Source of the DNA: Manihot esculenta
Taxonomy: Eukaryota; Streptophyta; Magnoliopsida; Malpighiales; Euphorbiaceae
Direction: 5' to 3'
Length of the DNA stretch: 64,000 bases
Assembly: GCF_001659605.2 (NCBI RefSeq)
Contig: NC_035171.2
Span: 1,678,227-1,742,226 of the forward strand
The notes beneath the pieces are model-generated. The model had not been told where the DNA came from, made no database searches, and saw only the letters and a list, made by a program, of their open reading frames with translations. The translations under genes were made by a program, and so were the position numbers. Of this stretch, positions 12,052-21,351 are shown piece after piece (the stretch's first letter is position 1; each line of letters begins with the position of its first letter).

Positions 12052-12884
12052 TTAATGATACCTAAGGTGGTAATTTGGTATTGGAATGCAGGTGAGAAAT
12101 TTATGGATAGGCATCCTTATCATTTATTTTTAATTATTAATGAACTCTGAAGACATTTTAGACAATAGCAGATGTTTTCAAAGAGGGGCACAATGTGTTG
12201 CTGTACATCAAATTGGTTAAACTAAGATGTAAAGATAGCATGAAGTTCAACCATAAATTAACCTTCTATATTTAAACAATCAAAAGTGGGATAATTACTG
12301 TTTTCATATCGTGCCATTAATAAGCTCATGGCCATACAAACATATATCCACTCTAGGTGGAGCCGTGAATTACAAATAGAATATCTTATCTCACAATAAA
12401 ACTATCTTTAAGGAGTAATAATAATATATCAATAAAAAGATTTGAAAGAAAGGAAACTAGCTGATATTTACCGAAAAAAGAGTTTCAGATGTCTTATCAT
12501 ATGGATGCAACAACTTTGGAGCATCTTGAAGTATATCCTGATTTGCAGCAGCCTCACTCTGAAAATCTTGAAATACATTGTCTCATAACCAAACTAAATA
12601 ATTCATTGAAAAGGATTCTCTTTTCCTTTCTGTACACTTTCCAGATTTTATTCTAGAAAATCAATGTTCTTGAAACCAACCTCTGAAGCCTTTCCAACAG
12701 AATATCCATCAGGGTACAGGTTCAATGTGAAAGAAACTTAATGCTCTGGAAGAAGACATCCAAAAGATTCACAATTGGAACTTGAATCTGGAAGAAGATA
12801 ACCACCAAACAAAGAATGTTATTTAAAATGCATATATTGTAAATCCGGTACCAGAGTTGGTTGAACTTAAAATGCCATAGACAT

Positions 12885-13268
12885 TGATAGGAATCCAGCT
12901 ACAACTCCAGGGGCATATTGGGTATACACTAGAAGAGGTAAAGCTGCCAAGAGAATCACCCTTGGGAATCAAGAAAAAGGAGGAGACACGTCACCACCAA
13001 GTTAGTTAGGAAATGTCAGTATAAATAGTATGTATGAGGAGAGAGGAACCATCTTTTGGAATCCATTATATCAGCAGAATTTCCTCTGCTCGGGCTTGTC
13101 CTGGGGGCTGGCTTACACCAGTCATCATTTTTTATCTTTTGCTCATTCTCTGTTTTCCCTACCTGCTGTAATTCCATTTTTGATTAATATAATCACAAAT
13201 ATTCCTCTCCACATTCTCTTCTCCTTATTCCCTGTTTATTGTTGGTTAACGTTCTCGTTTCTCCATCA
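12885..13268 (+). repeat. 5' LTR of chromovirus
   Basis: 384 bp, TGATAGG...CTCCATCA. It contains TATAAATA at 13020-13027, a likely core promoter. Its first 121 bp are the same sequence that encodes the polyprotein C-terminus in the 3' LTR. Confidence 0.95.
13020..13027 (+). promoter_or_regulatory. TATA box of chromovirus 5' LTR
   Basis: TATAAATA inside the LTR about 270 bp before the gag start, the only good TATA match in the LTR. Transcription would start some 25-35 bp downstream. Confidence 0.6.
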
Positions 13269-13293
13269 TTGGTCCGACCTGCCGGATCCGTCA

Positions 13294-16200
13294 ATGCCCA
13301 AAACAAGAATGGAAAATAGAATCGAGTTCGTGGAGAAGAACGTTGCCAGTCTTGATGAACACCTTTCTGCCCTCAAACTTGATACCCAGAAACAATTTAA
13401 TGAAACCCATAAACTCATTTCAGATCTCAACCAAAACTTCAATGAAATCAAACAACTTCTTCTTAAAGGAAAATACCCAGCTGACCCTTCACCAGATTCA
13501 CAAACCACCACCCAAACACCGCAAACCCAAACAGATGTAGTCCTCCATACACCTGAAAAATCACAATCTTCATCCCAAAACCAAGTTCAAACCACACCCA
13601 CACAACCCAACCTGTGGACAGACACCATTATCCCCCTCAAGAGAACTGACATGCCAGTTTTTGATGGTATAGATCCTGTTGGATGGGTAGCAAGAGCTGA
13701 ACAATTTTTTGAGCTGCATCGAATCCCACCCACTGACCAAGTCGCCCAAGCCTTTGTTGGTATGCAGGGTCATCCTCTCCATTGGTTGCGGTTTATCCGA
13801 CACCGGAACCCTCACCTGGACTGGGTTACATTGAAGACCGAGTTGTTTCAGCAGTATGGTGGAGATATTGCAACAAACCCATTTGAAATTTTGGCTGCTA
13901 CTAAGCAATGGGGCTCAGTCACCGACTATATCAATGAGTTTGTTTCGCGCGCCGCCCAAACACCCGACATCTCCGATCCTCAATTAATCGGATACTTCTT
14001 GAATGGGCTCCAGCGTGAAATCAGGGTGCGCATAAGATCGACTGATACTCTTGATCTCTATCGCGCCATGAGAGTTGCGAGGGAGGTGGAGCAGGAAATA
14101 ACTCATTTCGCTCCCAAGCCAACCTCTGGTCGTTCCTTCACCAGTGATGCTAACCCAAGCCACCACTCCAGCACAAGCCCAAAATCAATTACCCCCATAC
14201 CGATCCGAACTCAACAACCGACCCTGACCCAATACCCATCAACCCGACCTGCACCGAACCACCCAACATCAACCCGCCAGCATGGGTTTCCCTCAAGACA
14301 ACTCGCCCTTCCAGCACCTTCAACGAAGCCCACCACCGAACCCACAAGAAATAGGGGTATTAAACACTACTCCCACAAAGATTATCAAGACCTGAGAGCT
14401 AAGGGACTGTGTTTCAGGTGCAAACAGCCCTACTCCCCTCTCCATGTGTGCCCCAACAAATCACTTCGTGCTATAATCGCTGGTGAGGACGAGGAGTTAA
14501 ATGAAGAAGAAGTCCAGGCTCTAGAAATGGCTTGTGAACCCATTAAGGGCACTCCATTAGAGTTAGAGCTTGATGAAGCTCATTTTGCCCAGCTCGATCT
14601 ACCATTATTCTCTGTGGGAGGGCTGTCGCGACCTAAAACGATGAAACTCTGTGGCAAATTGGGGATTCATACGATGGTAATCATGGTGGATAGTGGTGCT
14701 AGCCACAATTTTGTTTCGACGCAGCTTGTAGAAGCATTGGGTTTAATGGTAGAACCTACTTCCCCATTCTTTGTTCGGCTAGGGGATGGCCATAGACTCA
14801 AATCTTCGGGTGTTTGCCGAAAAATGCGGTTGGACTTGGGCACAATGGAGGTCACTGGGGAATTTTACATCTTCCCACTTAGTGGCGTTGATGTAATTCT
14901 AGGAGTAGCTTGGCTGGAGACTCTTGGAGAAGTTAAAGTCGATTGGGGAAAGCTCACTATGAAAATCCAACGGCCCAACGGGGAAGTAACTCTTGCAGGT
15001 GACCCTTCACTTGTGAAACAGCAGATTGCTAGCAGGTCTATTCTCAAACTTAGAGATACTATTTTTACTGCTTTGCTGTGGGCTGTTTGTGCAGATCCTA
15101 TGCCGGCATCAGTTGCTCCGGTGCTAGAACAAAACCAGCAGAAGGAGCTACAGAATACCCTTTCTAAGTTTGAGAAGGTTTTCTCAGATATCTCTACACT
15201 ACCCCCTCGGAGGTCAGCGGATCATCGCATTATTCTTCAACCAAATCAAGGCCCTATATCCGTCAAACCTTACAGATATGGTCACCATCAGAAAGATGAG
15301 ATAGAGAAGCTTGTCCAAGATATGCTCAATGCAGGAGTTATCCAACCCAGCTCAAGCCCATATTCAAGTCCTGTCTTACTGGTAAAGAAGAAAGATGGAA
15401 GCTGGCGGTTCTGTGTTGATTATCGGCAACTCAATCGAGTCACAATACCCCATAAGTACCCTATCCCAGTGATCCAAGAATTGCTTGATGAACTACATGG
15501 GGCAACTTACTTCTCCAAGCTTGATTTAAAGAGTGGATTTTTCCAGATTCGTGTGGCTCAATCTGACATTGAGAAAACAGCCTTCCGGACTCATTCAGGG
15601 CATTACGAGTTTTTGGTCATGCCGTTTGGGCTCACCAATGCTCCAGCGACGTTCCAAGCAGTTATGAATGACATCTTTCGACCCTACCTGCGTAAGTTTG
15701 TCCTTGTCTTCTTTGATGATATATTGGTTTATAGCAAAGATTGGGAATCCTACCTGAAACACCTGAAGGCAGTATTGCAACTCCTCGCTGATCATTCATT
15801 GCACCTCAATGGTAAAAAGTGCTTCTTTGGCCGCACCTCAGTTGAATATCTAGGCCACATCATTTCTGCAGGGGGAGTCTCTATGGATCCCAGCAAAGTT
15901 ACGAGCATTATCAACTGGCCTACGCCCACTAATGTTAAGGGTGTTAGAGGATTCTTGGGTCTAACCGGGTACTATCGGCGTTTCATAGCTGGATATGGAC
16001 AGATTGCTCGGTCGTTGACTGATTTACTAAAGAAAGAAGCACATGGGGCCTTTGTGTGGACTCCAAAAGCACAAGAGTCCTTTGAGAACTTAAAATCGGC
16101 AGTCACCTCCTCCCCAGTTTTGGCTATGCCGGATTTCTCCAAGGAATTTATAGTTGAAACAGACGCCTCTAAATCAGGTGTGGGGTCAGTACTGATGCAA

Positions 16201-18123
16201 CAGAATCAACCCTTGGCTTTCTTCAGTAAAGCCACCGGCGATCCCGCCTTATCCAGATCAGCTTATGAGAATGAATTAATGGCTCTGGTTCTGGCCATTC
16301 GACATTGGCGGCCCTATTTGATTGGCAGAAGGTTCACGGTACGAACCGATCAACGGAGTTTACGACATCTGCTGCACCAAGAGGTTTCAACACCTGCTCA
16401 GCAGTATTGGGCTGCAAAAATTATGGGGTATGATTTTATAATCGAATACAAGGCTGGGAAAACAAATAAGGCAGCAGATGCATTGTCACGATGCAATGAA
16501 GAAATGGAAATTTGGGCAGTATCGAGAGCCCAATGGATGGATTGGGATGAGATTCAAGCTGAGATTGAACAAGACCCGCAGTTATCTGGAATTATCTCAG
16601 CATTGTCCACACCAACTCAACCAACTCATAGTCATACTCACTATTCCCTCATCCATGGTCGCCTCTTCTACAAAGGCAGGTTAGTACTTCCTTCCTCTTC
16701 TAAGTGGATACCCAAGCTTATTGCGGAATTCCATACTACTTCTGTCGGGGGACACTCAGGGGCCTTTAGAACTTACAAGCGAATTGCCGAGAATTTTTTC
16801 TGGCTAGGAATGATGAATTCAATCAAGCAATTTGTTGCTGCCTGCTTGATATGCCAAACCCATAAATATGAGGCGAAGTCGCCTAGCGGGCTGCTCCAAC
16901 CTTTGCCCATCCCTCACAACATTTGGGAAGACATCTCATTGGATTTCATATCGGGATTACCAAGGTCAAAGGGGGCAGATTGCATATTAGTAGTAGTGGA
17001 TAGGTTGTCTAAATATGCCCACTTCATTGCTTTGAGACATCCATTCACGGCATCTAAAGTGGCAGAGGTATTTGCGAGAGAGGTTGTTAGGCTACATGGC
17101 ATTCCAAAAACTATTGTTAGTGATAGAGACCCGGTTTTCTTAAGCCATTTCTGGACTGAACTGTTTAAGTTACAAGGATCCACTCTATCATTTAGTTCGT
17201 CCTATCACCCTCAAACTGACGGCCAAACAGAGGTCACAAACCGCAGCCTAGAGTGTTACCTACGCTGTTTCTCCTCCGAGCAGCCTAGAAATTGGTCGAA
17301 ATGGCTTTGTTGGGCAGAGTACTGGTACAACACCAATTTCCATGGGGCAACCAAGAAAACACCTTTCGAAGTTGTCTATGGCAGAACACCTCCTGTTTTA
17401 CAACATTATTTACCGGGAGAAACTTGTGTTGAGGCATTGTCCCAACATTTACAGGACAGAGATGAGATTTTGAGACAGCTCCGCCACAACCTCCTAAGGG
17501 CACAACAGCTGATGGTGAAGTATGCCAATAAACATCGGCGAGATATTCAATTTTCAGTTGGAGACAAGGTTTTTCTCAAGCTTCGACCCTATAGGCAGCA
17601 ATCAACAGCTAATCGCATCAATGCCAAGCTTGCAGCCCGTTACTTCGGTCCTTTTGAGGTAATTAGTAAAGTGGGAGCTGTAGCTTATAAATTGAAGCTC
17701 CCTCAATCATCAAAAATCCACCCTGTTTTCCATGTTTCTCAATTAAAGAAGGCAGTGGGGGATCATCTTGTTATGGAACACCTTCCCGAGACCTTGGAGA
17801 TCACAGAGGAGCCACTACTTGAACCAATTAAAGCATGCCAAAGGAGGACCCTTCAACAAAACAACCAATCAATTCCGCAAATTCTAGTCCAGTGGCAAGG
17901 TCAAACAGAAGAAAATGCGACATGGGTGAACGAGGCTGATATACGGGCTCAGTTTCCTCATTTTAGCCTTGAGGACAAGGCTTCTTCTCAAGGAGGTAGA
18001 AATGATAGGAATCCAGCTACAACTCCAGGGGCATATTGGGTATACACTAGAAGAGGTAAAGCTGCCAAGAGAATCACCCTTGGGAATCAAGAAAAAGGAG
18101 GAGACACGTCACCACCAAGTTAG
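13294..18123 (+). CDS. Chromovirus gag-pol polyprotein (1609 aa)
   Basis: One uninterrupted frame carries every domain of a Ty3/gypsy chromovirus. Domains in order: GAG capsid; zinc knuckle CFRCKQPYSPLHVC near residue 370; aspartic protease with MVDSGASHNFVS near 465; reverse transcriptase with FFDDILVYS near 805; RNase H with ETDASKSG near 954; integrase with an HHCC zinc finger (GGHSGAF to CLICQTHK, about 1150-1190) and a DDE core (LDFISG, SDRDPVF, TDGQTEVTNRSLE, about 1215-1312); and a chromodomain (LVQWQGQTEENATWV) near 1530. I chose the ATG at 13294 because it is the first beyond the LTR. The frame stays open upstream to 13030, but that ATG lies almost at the TATA box and is unlikely to be in the RNA. 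The last 40 codons and the stop lie within the 3' LTR. Confidence 0.95.
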   Translation: MPKTRMENRIEFVEKNVASLDEHLSALKLDTQKQFNETHKLISDLNQNFNEIKQLLLKGKYPADPSPDSQTTTQTPQTQTDVVLHTPEKSQSSSQNQVQTTPTQPNLWTDTIIPLKRTDMPVFDGIDPVGWVARAEQFFELHRIPPTDQVAQAFVGMQGHPLHWLRFIRHRNPHLDWVTLKTELFQQYGGDIATNPFEILAATKQWGSVTDYINEFVSRAAQTPDISDPQLIGYFLNGLQREIRVRIRSTDTLDLYRAMRVAREVEQEITHFAPKPTSGRSFTSDANPSHHSSTSPKSITPIPIRTQQPTLTQYPSTRPAPNHPTSTRQHGFPSRQLALPAPSTKPTTEPTRNRGIKHYSHKDYQDLRAKGLCFRCKQPYSPLHVCPNKSLRAIIAGEDEELNEEEVQALEMACEPIKGTPLELELDEAHFAQLDLPLFSVGGLSRPKTMKLCGKLGIHTMVIMVDSGASHNFVSTQLVEALGLMVEPTSPFFVRLGDGHRLKSSGVCRKMRLDLGTMEVTGEFYIFPLSGVDVILGVAWLETLGEVKVDWGKLTMKIQRPNGEVTLAGDPSLVKQQIASRSILKLRDTIFTALLWAVCADPMPASVAPVLEQNQQKELQNTLSKFEKVFSDISTLPPRRSADHRIILQPNQGPISVKPYRYGHHQKDEIEKLVQDMLNAGVIQPSSSPYSSPVLLVKKKDGSWRFCVDYRQLNRVTIPHKYPIPVIQELLDELHGATYFSKLDLKSGFFQIRVAQSDIEKTAFRTHSGHYEFLVMPFGLTNAPATFQAVMNDIFRPYLRKFVLVFFDDILVYSKDWESYLKHLKAVLQLLADHSLHLNGKKCFFGRTSVEYLGHIISAGGVSMDPSKVTSIINWPTPTNVKGVRGFLGLTGYYRRFIAGYGQIARSLTDLLKKEAHGAFVWTPKAQESFENLKSAVTSSPVLAMPDFSKEFIVETDASKSGVGSVLMQQNQPLAFFSKATGDPALSRSAYENELMALVLAIRHWRPYLIGRRFTVRTDQRSLRHLLHQEVSTPAQQYWAAKIMGYDFIIEYKAGKTNKAADALSRCNEEMEIWAVSRAQWMDWDEIQAEIEQDPQLSGIISALSTPTQPTHSHTHYSLIHGRLFYKGRLVLPSSSKWIPKLIAEFHTTSVGGHSGAFRTYKRIAENFFWLGMMNSIKQFVAACLICQTHKYEAKSPSGLLQPLPIPHNIWEDISLDFISGLPRSKGADCILVVVDRLSKYAHFIALRHPFTASKVAEVFAREVVRLHGIPKTIVSDRDPVFLSHFWTELFKLQGSTLSFSSSYHPQTDGQTEVTNRSLECYLRCFSSEQPRNWSKWLCWAEYWYNTNFHGATKKTPFEVVYGRTPPVLQHYLPGETCVEALSQHLQDRDEILRQLRHNLLRAQQLMVKYANKHRRDIQFSVGDKVFLKLRPYRQQSTANRINAKLAARYFGPFEVISKVGAVAYKLKLPQSSKIHPVFHVSQLKKAVGDHLVMEHLPETLEITEEPLLEPIKACQRRTLQQNNQSIPQILVQWQGQTEENATWVNEADIRAQFPHFSLEDKASSQGGRNDRNPATTPGAYWVYTRRGKAAKRITLGNQEKGGDTSPPS
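17990..18002 (+). other. Polypurine tract of chromovirus, inside the coding frame
   Basis: AAGGAGGTAGAAA immediately precedes the 3' LTR. It is also translated as part of the polyprotein, so primer and codon constraints overlap. Confidence 0.75.
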
Positions 18124-18386
18124 TTAGGAAATGTCAGTATAAATAGTATGTATGAGGAGAGAGGAACCATCTTTTGGAATCCATTATATCAGCAGAATTT
18201 CCTCTGCTCGGGCTTGTCCTGGGGGCTGGCTTACACCAGTCATCATTTTTTATCTTTTGCTCATTCTCGGTTTTCCCTACCTGCTGTAATTCCATTTTTG
18301 ATTAATATAATCACAAATATTCCTCTCCACATTCTCTTCTCCTTATTCCCTGTTTATTGTTGGTTAACGTTCTCGTTTCTCCATCA
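18003..18386 (+). repeat. 3' LTR of chromovirus
   Basis: 384 bp, matching the 5' LTR except at one position. It includes the last 121 bp of the gag-pol frame, stop TAG at 18121-18123, and is followed by the target duplication GACAT. Confidence 0.95.
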
Positions 18387-19555
18387 GACATCCTCACTGT
18401 CCTCAACTAAGTCACCCTAATTTCAAAAATAAAATTCCAAACTATCATAAGCACAAAAAAGAAATAGAATATAGCACTGATACTGATTCTTTAATCAGCA
18501 CAAAGATCATGTAAGGGCTCTCGATCTTAAAGAAAGAAGACCTTCCCTCTTTTCACAGAAGGAAAGGCAAAAAAGATGACGCTTTAAAAAAAAATGTTGG
18601 CCATGTACGATACTTTTTATGAAATAAGAAAAGGAAATGAAATCAACCTTCAAGTATCACCTCTTCAAAAGGAGAAAAGAAAAATAATACTAATGCCACA
18701 TGCTACATATTTAGCAAAAATCTTAACTTTACCATGTGGGATACTAAAGATCCACATCTAGCCGATGTTAAGTTAAAATTTGCATTTTGCAAAACTTGTC
18801 GTACTCCAATTAGTGCGTAACAAACTTAATAAAAGACAGAGATCAAAATCTTGGATCTATTGTTTCTGTATCAGTGGCTTTGCAAACTAAATGGAGTAAG
18901 CAGCAGCAGGATGTTTAACTACCATCGGCAGGTATAGCATAACACTCTTCTCTACATGCAGGCTTGTTTAAGGTATAAGCAACATAAGTGACATGGGTGT
19001 GTGGAAGAAGACTACTCAAGCTCCACAAAGCAGCTGAGTGAAACTACAACAATGCAAAGATCAAAAAAGTTTAAAATTTGCATATCTTTACAAACAAAAC
19101 AAAATTAATAACTAATCCTCAGTTTAGTTGTAAAAGAAATTCCAGATAGAAATTACAATTTCAAAGCTACCAATTATTATTATATCTTCCTCGAATATTA
19201 ACAGTGCCTTCCATTGAACTAAGTCAAACAGAGATTTGCATGCCAATGCTCAACTGAATTCAACATCACTAAACATAATCTATCTTTGGCATGCATATGT
19301 ACAGAATTTTGCTTCATTTATTTTCTTCCCTTTCTTTTAGATTCCACTTCTGCTACAGCGTCCTTCCGTCCAACAAAAGACTAATTAAGTTTAGATAATT
19401 ACCTCGAGCTTTCTCGCATAGGATTGATTCTGAGAATCAATAAGGGAACCCTCCTTCGAACTCCCCGGAACCTCACTGAGAGCAGGCTCTGGTAGAATAA
19501 CCAGCTTTGGGCAGAACCTTCTGCCAGTTTTTGAGACCTTAAAGGAGACCCCCAT

Positions 19556-21351
19556 GTAAAAGCTTTGTTCCTCGGCGAACTAGAAGTCTCGTGTTGGTGT
19601 TTGAATCATGAGAAAGTGACAGGAAAATACCAGCAGCCCCCAATGAAAGGAAGATTCTTTGGACATGAATAAGCCTTTTGAGAGGTGAAACGAAGTACCC
19701 AGGTGGAGTTCTTTAAGGATTGATGACTTAAAGAGCTTAATTGAGACATACACTAGCCGGGTCTCTTTTTTCTCAATTCTCAACGAAATTGAGGTTTATA
19801 TGGTATTTGGTTGCTGAAAAAAGGAGAAAATTTGGAGAAACAAGAATATCACACTCAATTCAAAACTAACATCAACCTTTCTGAGAAACTTGAGTTACTC
19901 AATGTTGATGGCCAAATCTGAAGAAAGCGAAGGATCATGAAATAACAAAGCGCAGTGTTGAAAGTAGAAACCTTAAACAGAGCAGTGACGAAAGGCTTCC
20001 TTTAATAAAAATAGAGATTTTTTGAGAGCGTTGAGACGCTGTGAGAAAGTGAAGAATGTGGGACTATAGAATCTCAGCCTGGAAAAGGAAAAAGAAGGTG
20101 GCAATGAAAAGGAAAACACAAAGGGACACTGAGCTTAAAAAGAGAGTGATTCTCTGCTGGACGTTGGACGAGTGATGTAATAAGGAAAAAAACAAAAACT
20201 TCTCCAATTATCATGCATTTAAGCATTAGACGATAATAGTCCACTAATAAAATAATTAGAATAAATACATTATTTTATGTTTATCTTCAATTCTTCATCA
20301 TCTTTTAGAATTTTGTTTACTAAACCAAAACTACCTCGTTTGTTTTTCTAAATAAAAAAGAAAAGAAAATAAAAAATATGGATTCTTTTTTAATTTTTTT
20401 TAAGGAAATATAGAGTAAAAGAAAACCTTTTTTTGTTTTTCTATTCTCTATAATACTAAATTAGATGAGGCTTTGCGCAAAGGATAGTTCGTGGAATTGC
20501 GCCTACTTTCCTGCATTAAAATCATTTCTTTTTTCTATGGCAAACAAGAAAAATCACTTTCCCCTGTAATTTTTCCATGTATTTTATTTTTCTCCTTACT
20601 GCTCATATTTCTAAACAAATAGTTAATCACCCAAGTCCCAGTCAACCGCTTACGTGGGCAACGTGACCTCATGATGACCAGACCATATTAATTTATTTTA
20701 AGAATATCACATCACATCCATACTATAATGGGATGAAATATTCAAAATCCATTTCAACCTGTTTTAGGTTCTTTGTTTTTGTTGCTTTCTAAAAACATAT
20801 ATACAAAATAAATGACAATTCCGACCAAGATAAAAAAACACAAGACAATTAATCCAATGTCCAGTTTCTCATCCATCTCGCACATTTTCAACACTAAAAT
20901 ATAAATAAAAGGTAACTGATTTCATGTGTACAAAAGCTAATATGCTTAGTGCACAGACCACACTTTCCAGAAAATGGGAAGTTGTACTCATATGACTGCT
21001 AAAAGCATGCCTGGATTTCAGAAAACTGGAAGCAGTGTTAACGGAAATTGGATGAACTCAGAACTGTAATCTCACCATAAGAAACCATCTAAAGGACAAT
21101 AGAGAAGATCTTGCACAGGAATGGCTGGAGAAGTGGGATTCACGAATTGTTGGAAGGGAATTAACCTCTGATGGATCTTCCTTTACTGCCAAGAAACCCC
21201 TAGTGATCCACGGGAGTAGGGATGCATGCGAGTGTTAAAGCGTTCCAAATCCACACGCATGCGACTAAGAGAACACGACTGATCTAATTATGCTATTGAA
21301 ATTATTTGTAGTAATACTGCTCCATTGTGCTTTAAATCATAATGCAAATTA
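19556..21351. other. Intergenic region between PHL pseudogene and NUP107
   Basis: No coding sequence found. The first 500 bp would be the old promoter and 5' leader of the PHL copy. 20200-20900 is AT-rich with homopolymer runs. The right part holds the presumed 3' untranslated region of NUP107, which is read toward this region. Confidence 0.6.

Larger units (their letters stand above)
12885..18386 (+). mobile_element. Ty3/gypsy chromovirus (Reina-like), intact, young
   Basis: A 5502-bp element with 384-bp LTRs (12885-13268 and 18003-18386) that differ at one position by eye (near 13154 versus 18272). It is flanked by a perfect 5-bp target duplication, GACAT, at 12880-12884 and 18387-18391. 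A single open gag-pol frame, a C-terminal chromodomain, short LTRs and compact size point to the Reina group of chromoviruses; the clade name is inference from size and domains. It sits in intron 1 of the PHL pseudogene on the opposite strand. Nothing seen would prevent autonomy. Confidence 0.95.
7156..19555 (-). pseudogene. PHL: PHL (Spt20-like) gene copy, disrupted and 3'-truncated
   Basis: The exons match plant PHL, a nuclear Spt20-domain protein that promotes flowering with phytochrome B and CONSTANS. Exon 1 (19403-19555) encodes MGVSFKVSKTGRRF. Further exons: 12681-12745 (SFTLNLYPDGYS), 12472-12558, 11805-11885 (AIESGQLPGDILDDIPCKY), 11475-11637, 11295-11393 (ESRILKALQPQL), 9860-11208, pieces at about 9300-9520 (FNCKKNK) and 9060-9180 (GEPEDADFLSVE), and a glutamine-rich exon from 8237 down to 7156. 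Lesions include stops at 12738-12740, 11632-11634 and 7966-7968, and frameshifts near 11085 and 10905. A gypsy element occupies intron 1, and the 3' end is cut by a copia LTR. Introns are retained, so this is a decayed gene duplicate, not a retrocopy. Confident in family and in loss of coding capacity. Confidence 0.88.

Noticed and set aside
13270..13283. Primer-binding site of the chromovirus (TGGTCCGACCTGCC)
   Set aside because: The position is right, but I cannot match it to a specific tRNA 3' end, so I did not list it as a feature.
13030..13293. In-frame hydrophobic N-terminal extension of the chromovirus polyprotein from the ATG at 13030
   Set aside because: That ATG lies within three bases of the LTR TATA box, so it should be upstream of the RNA start. 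The same sequence recurs in the 3' LTR as non-coding DNA.
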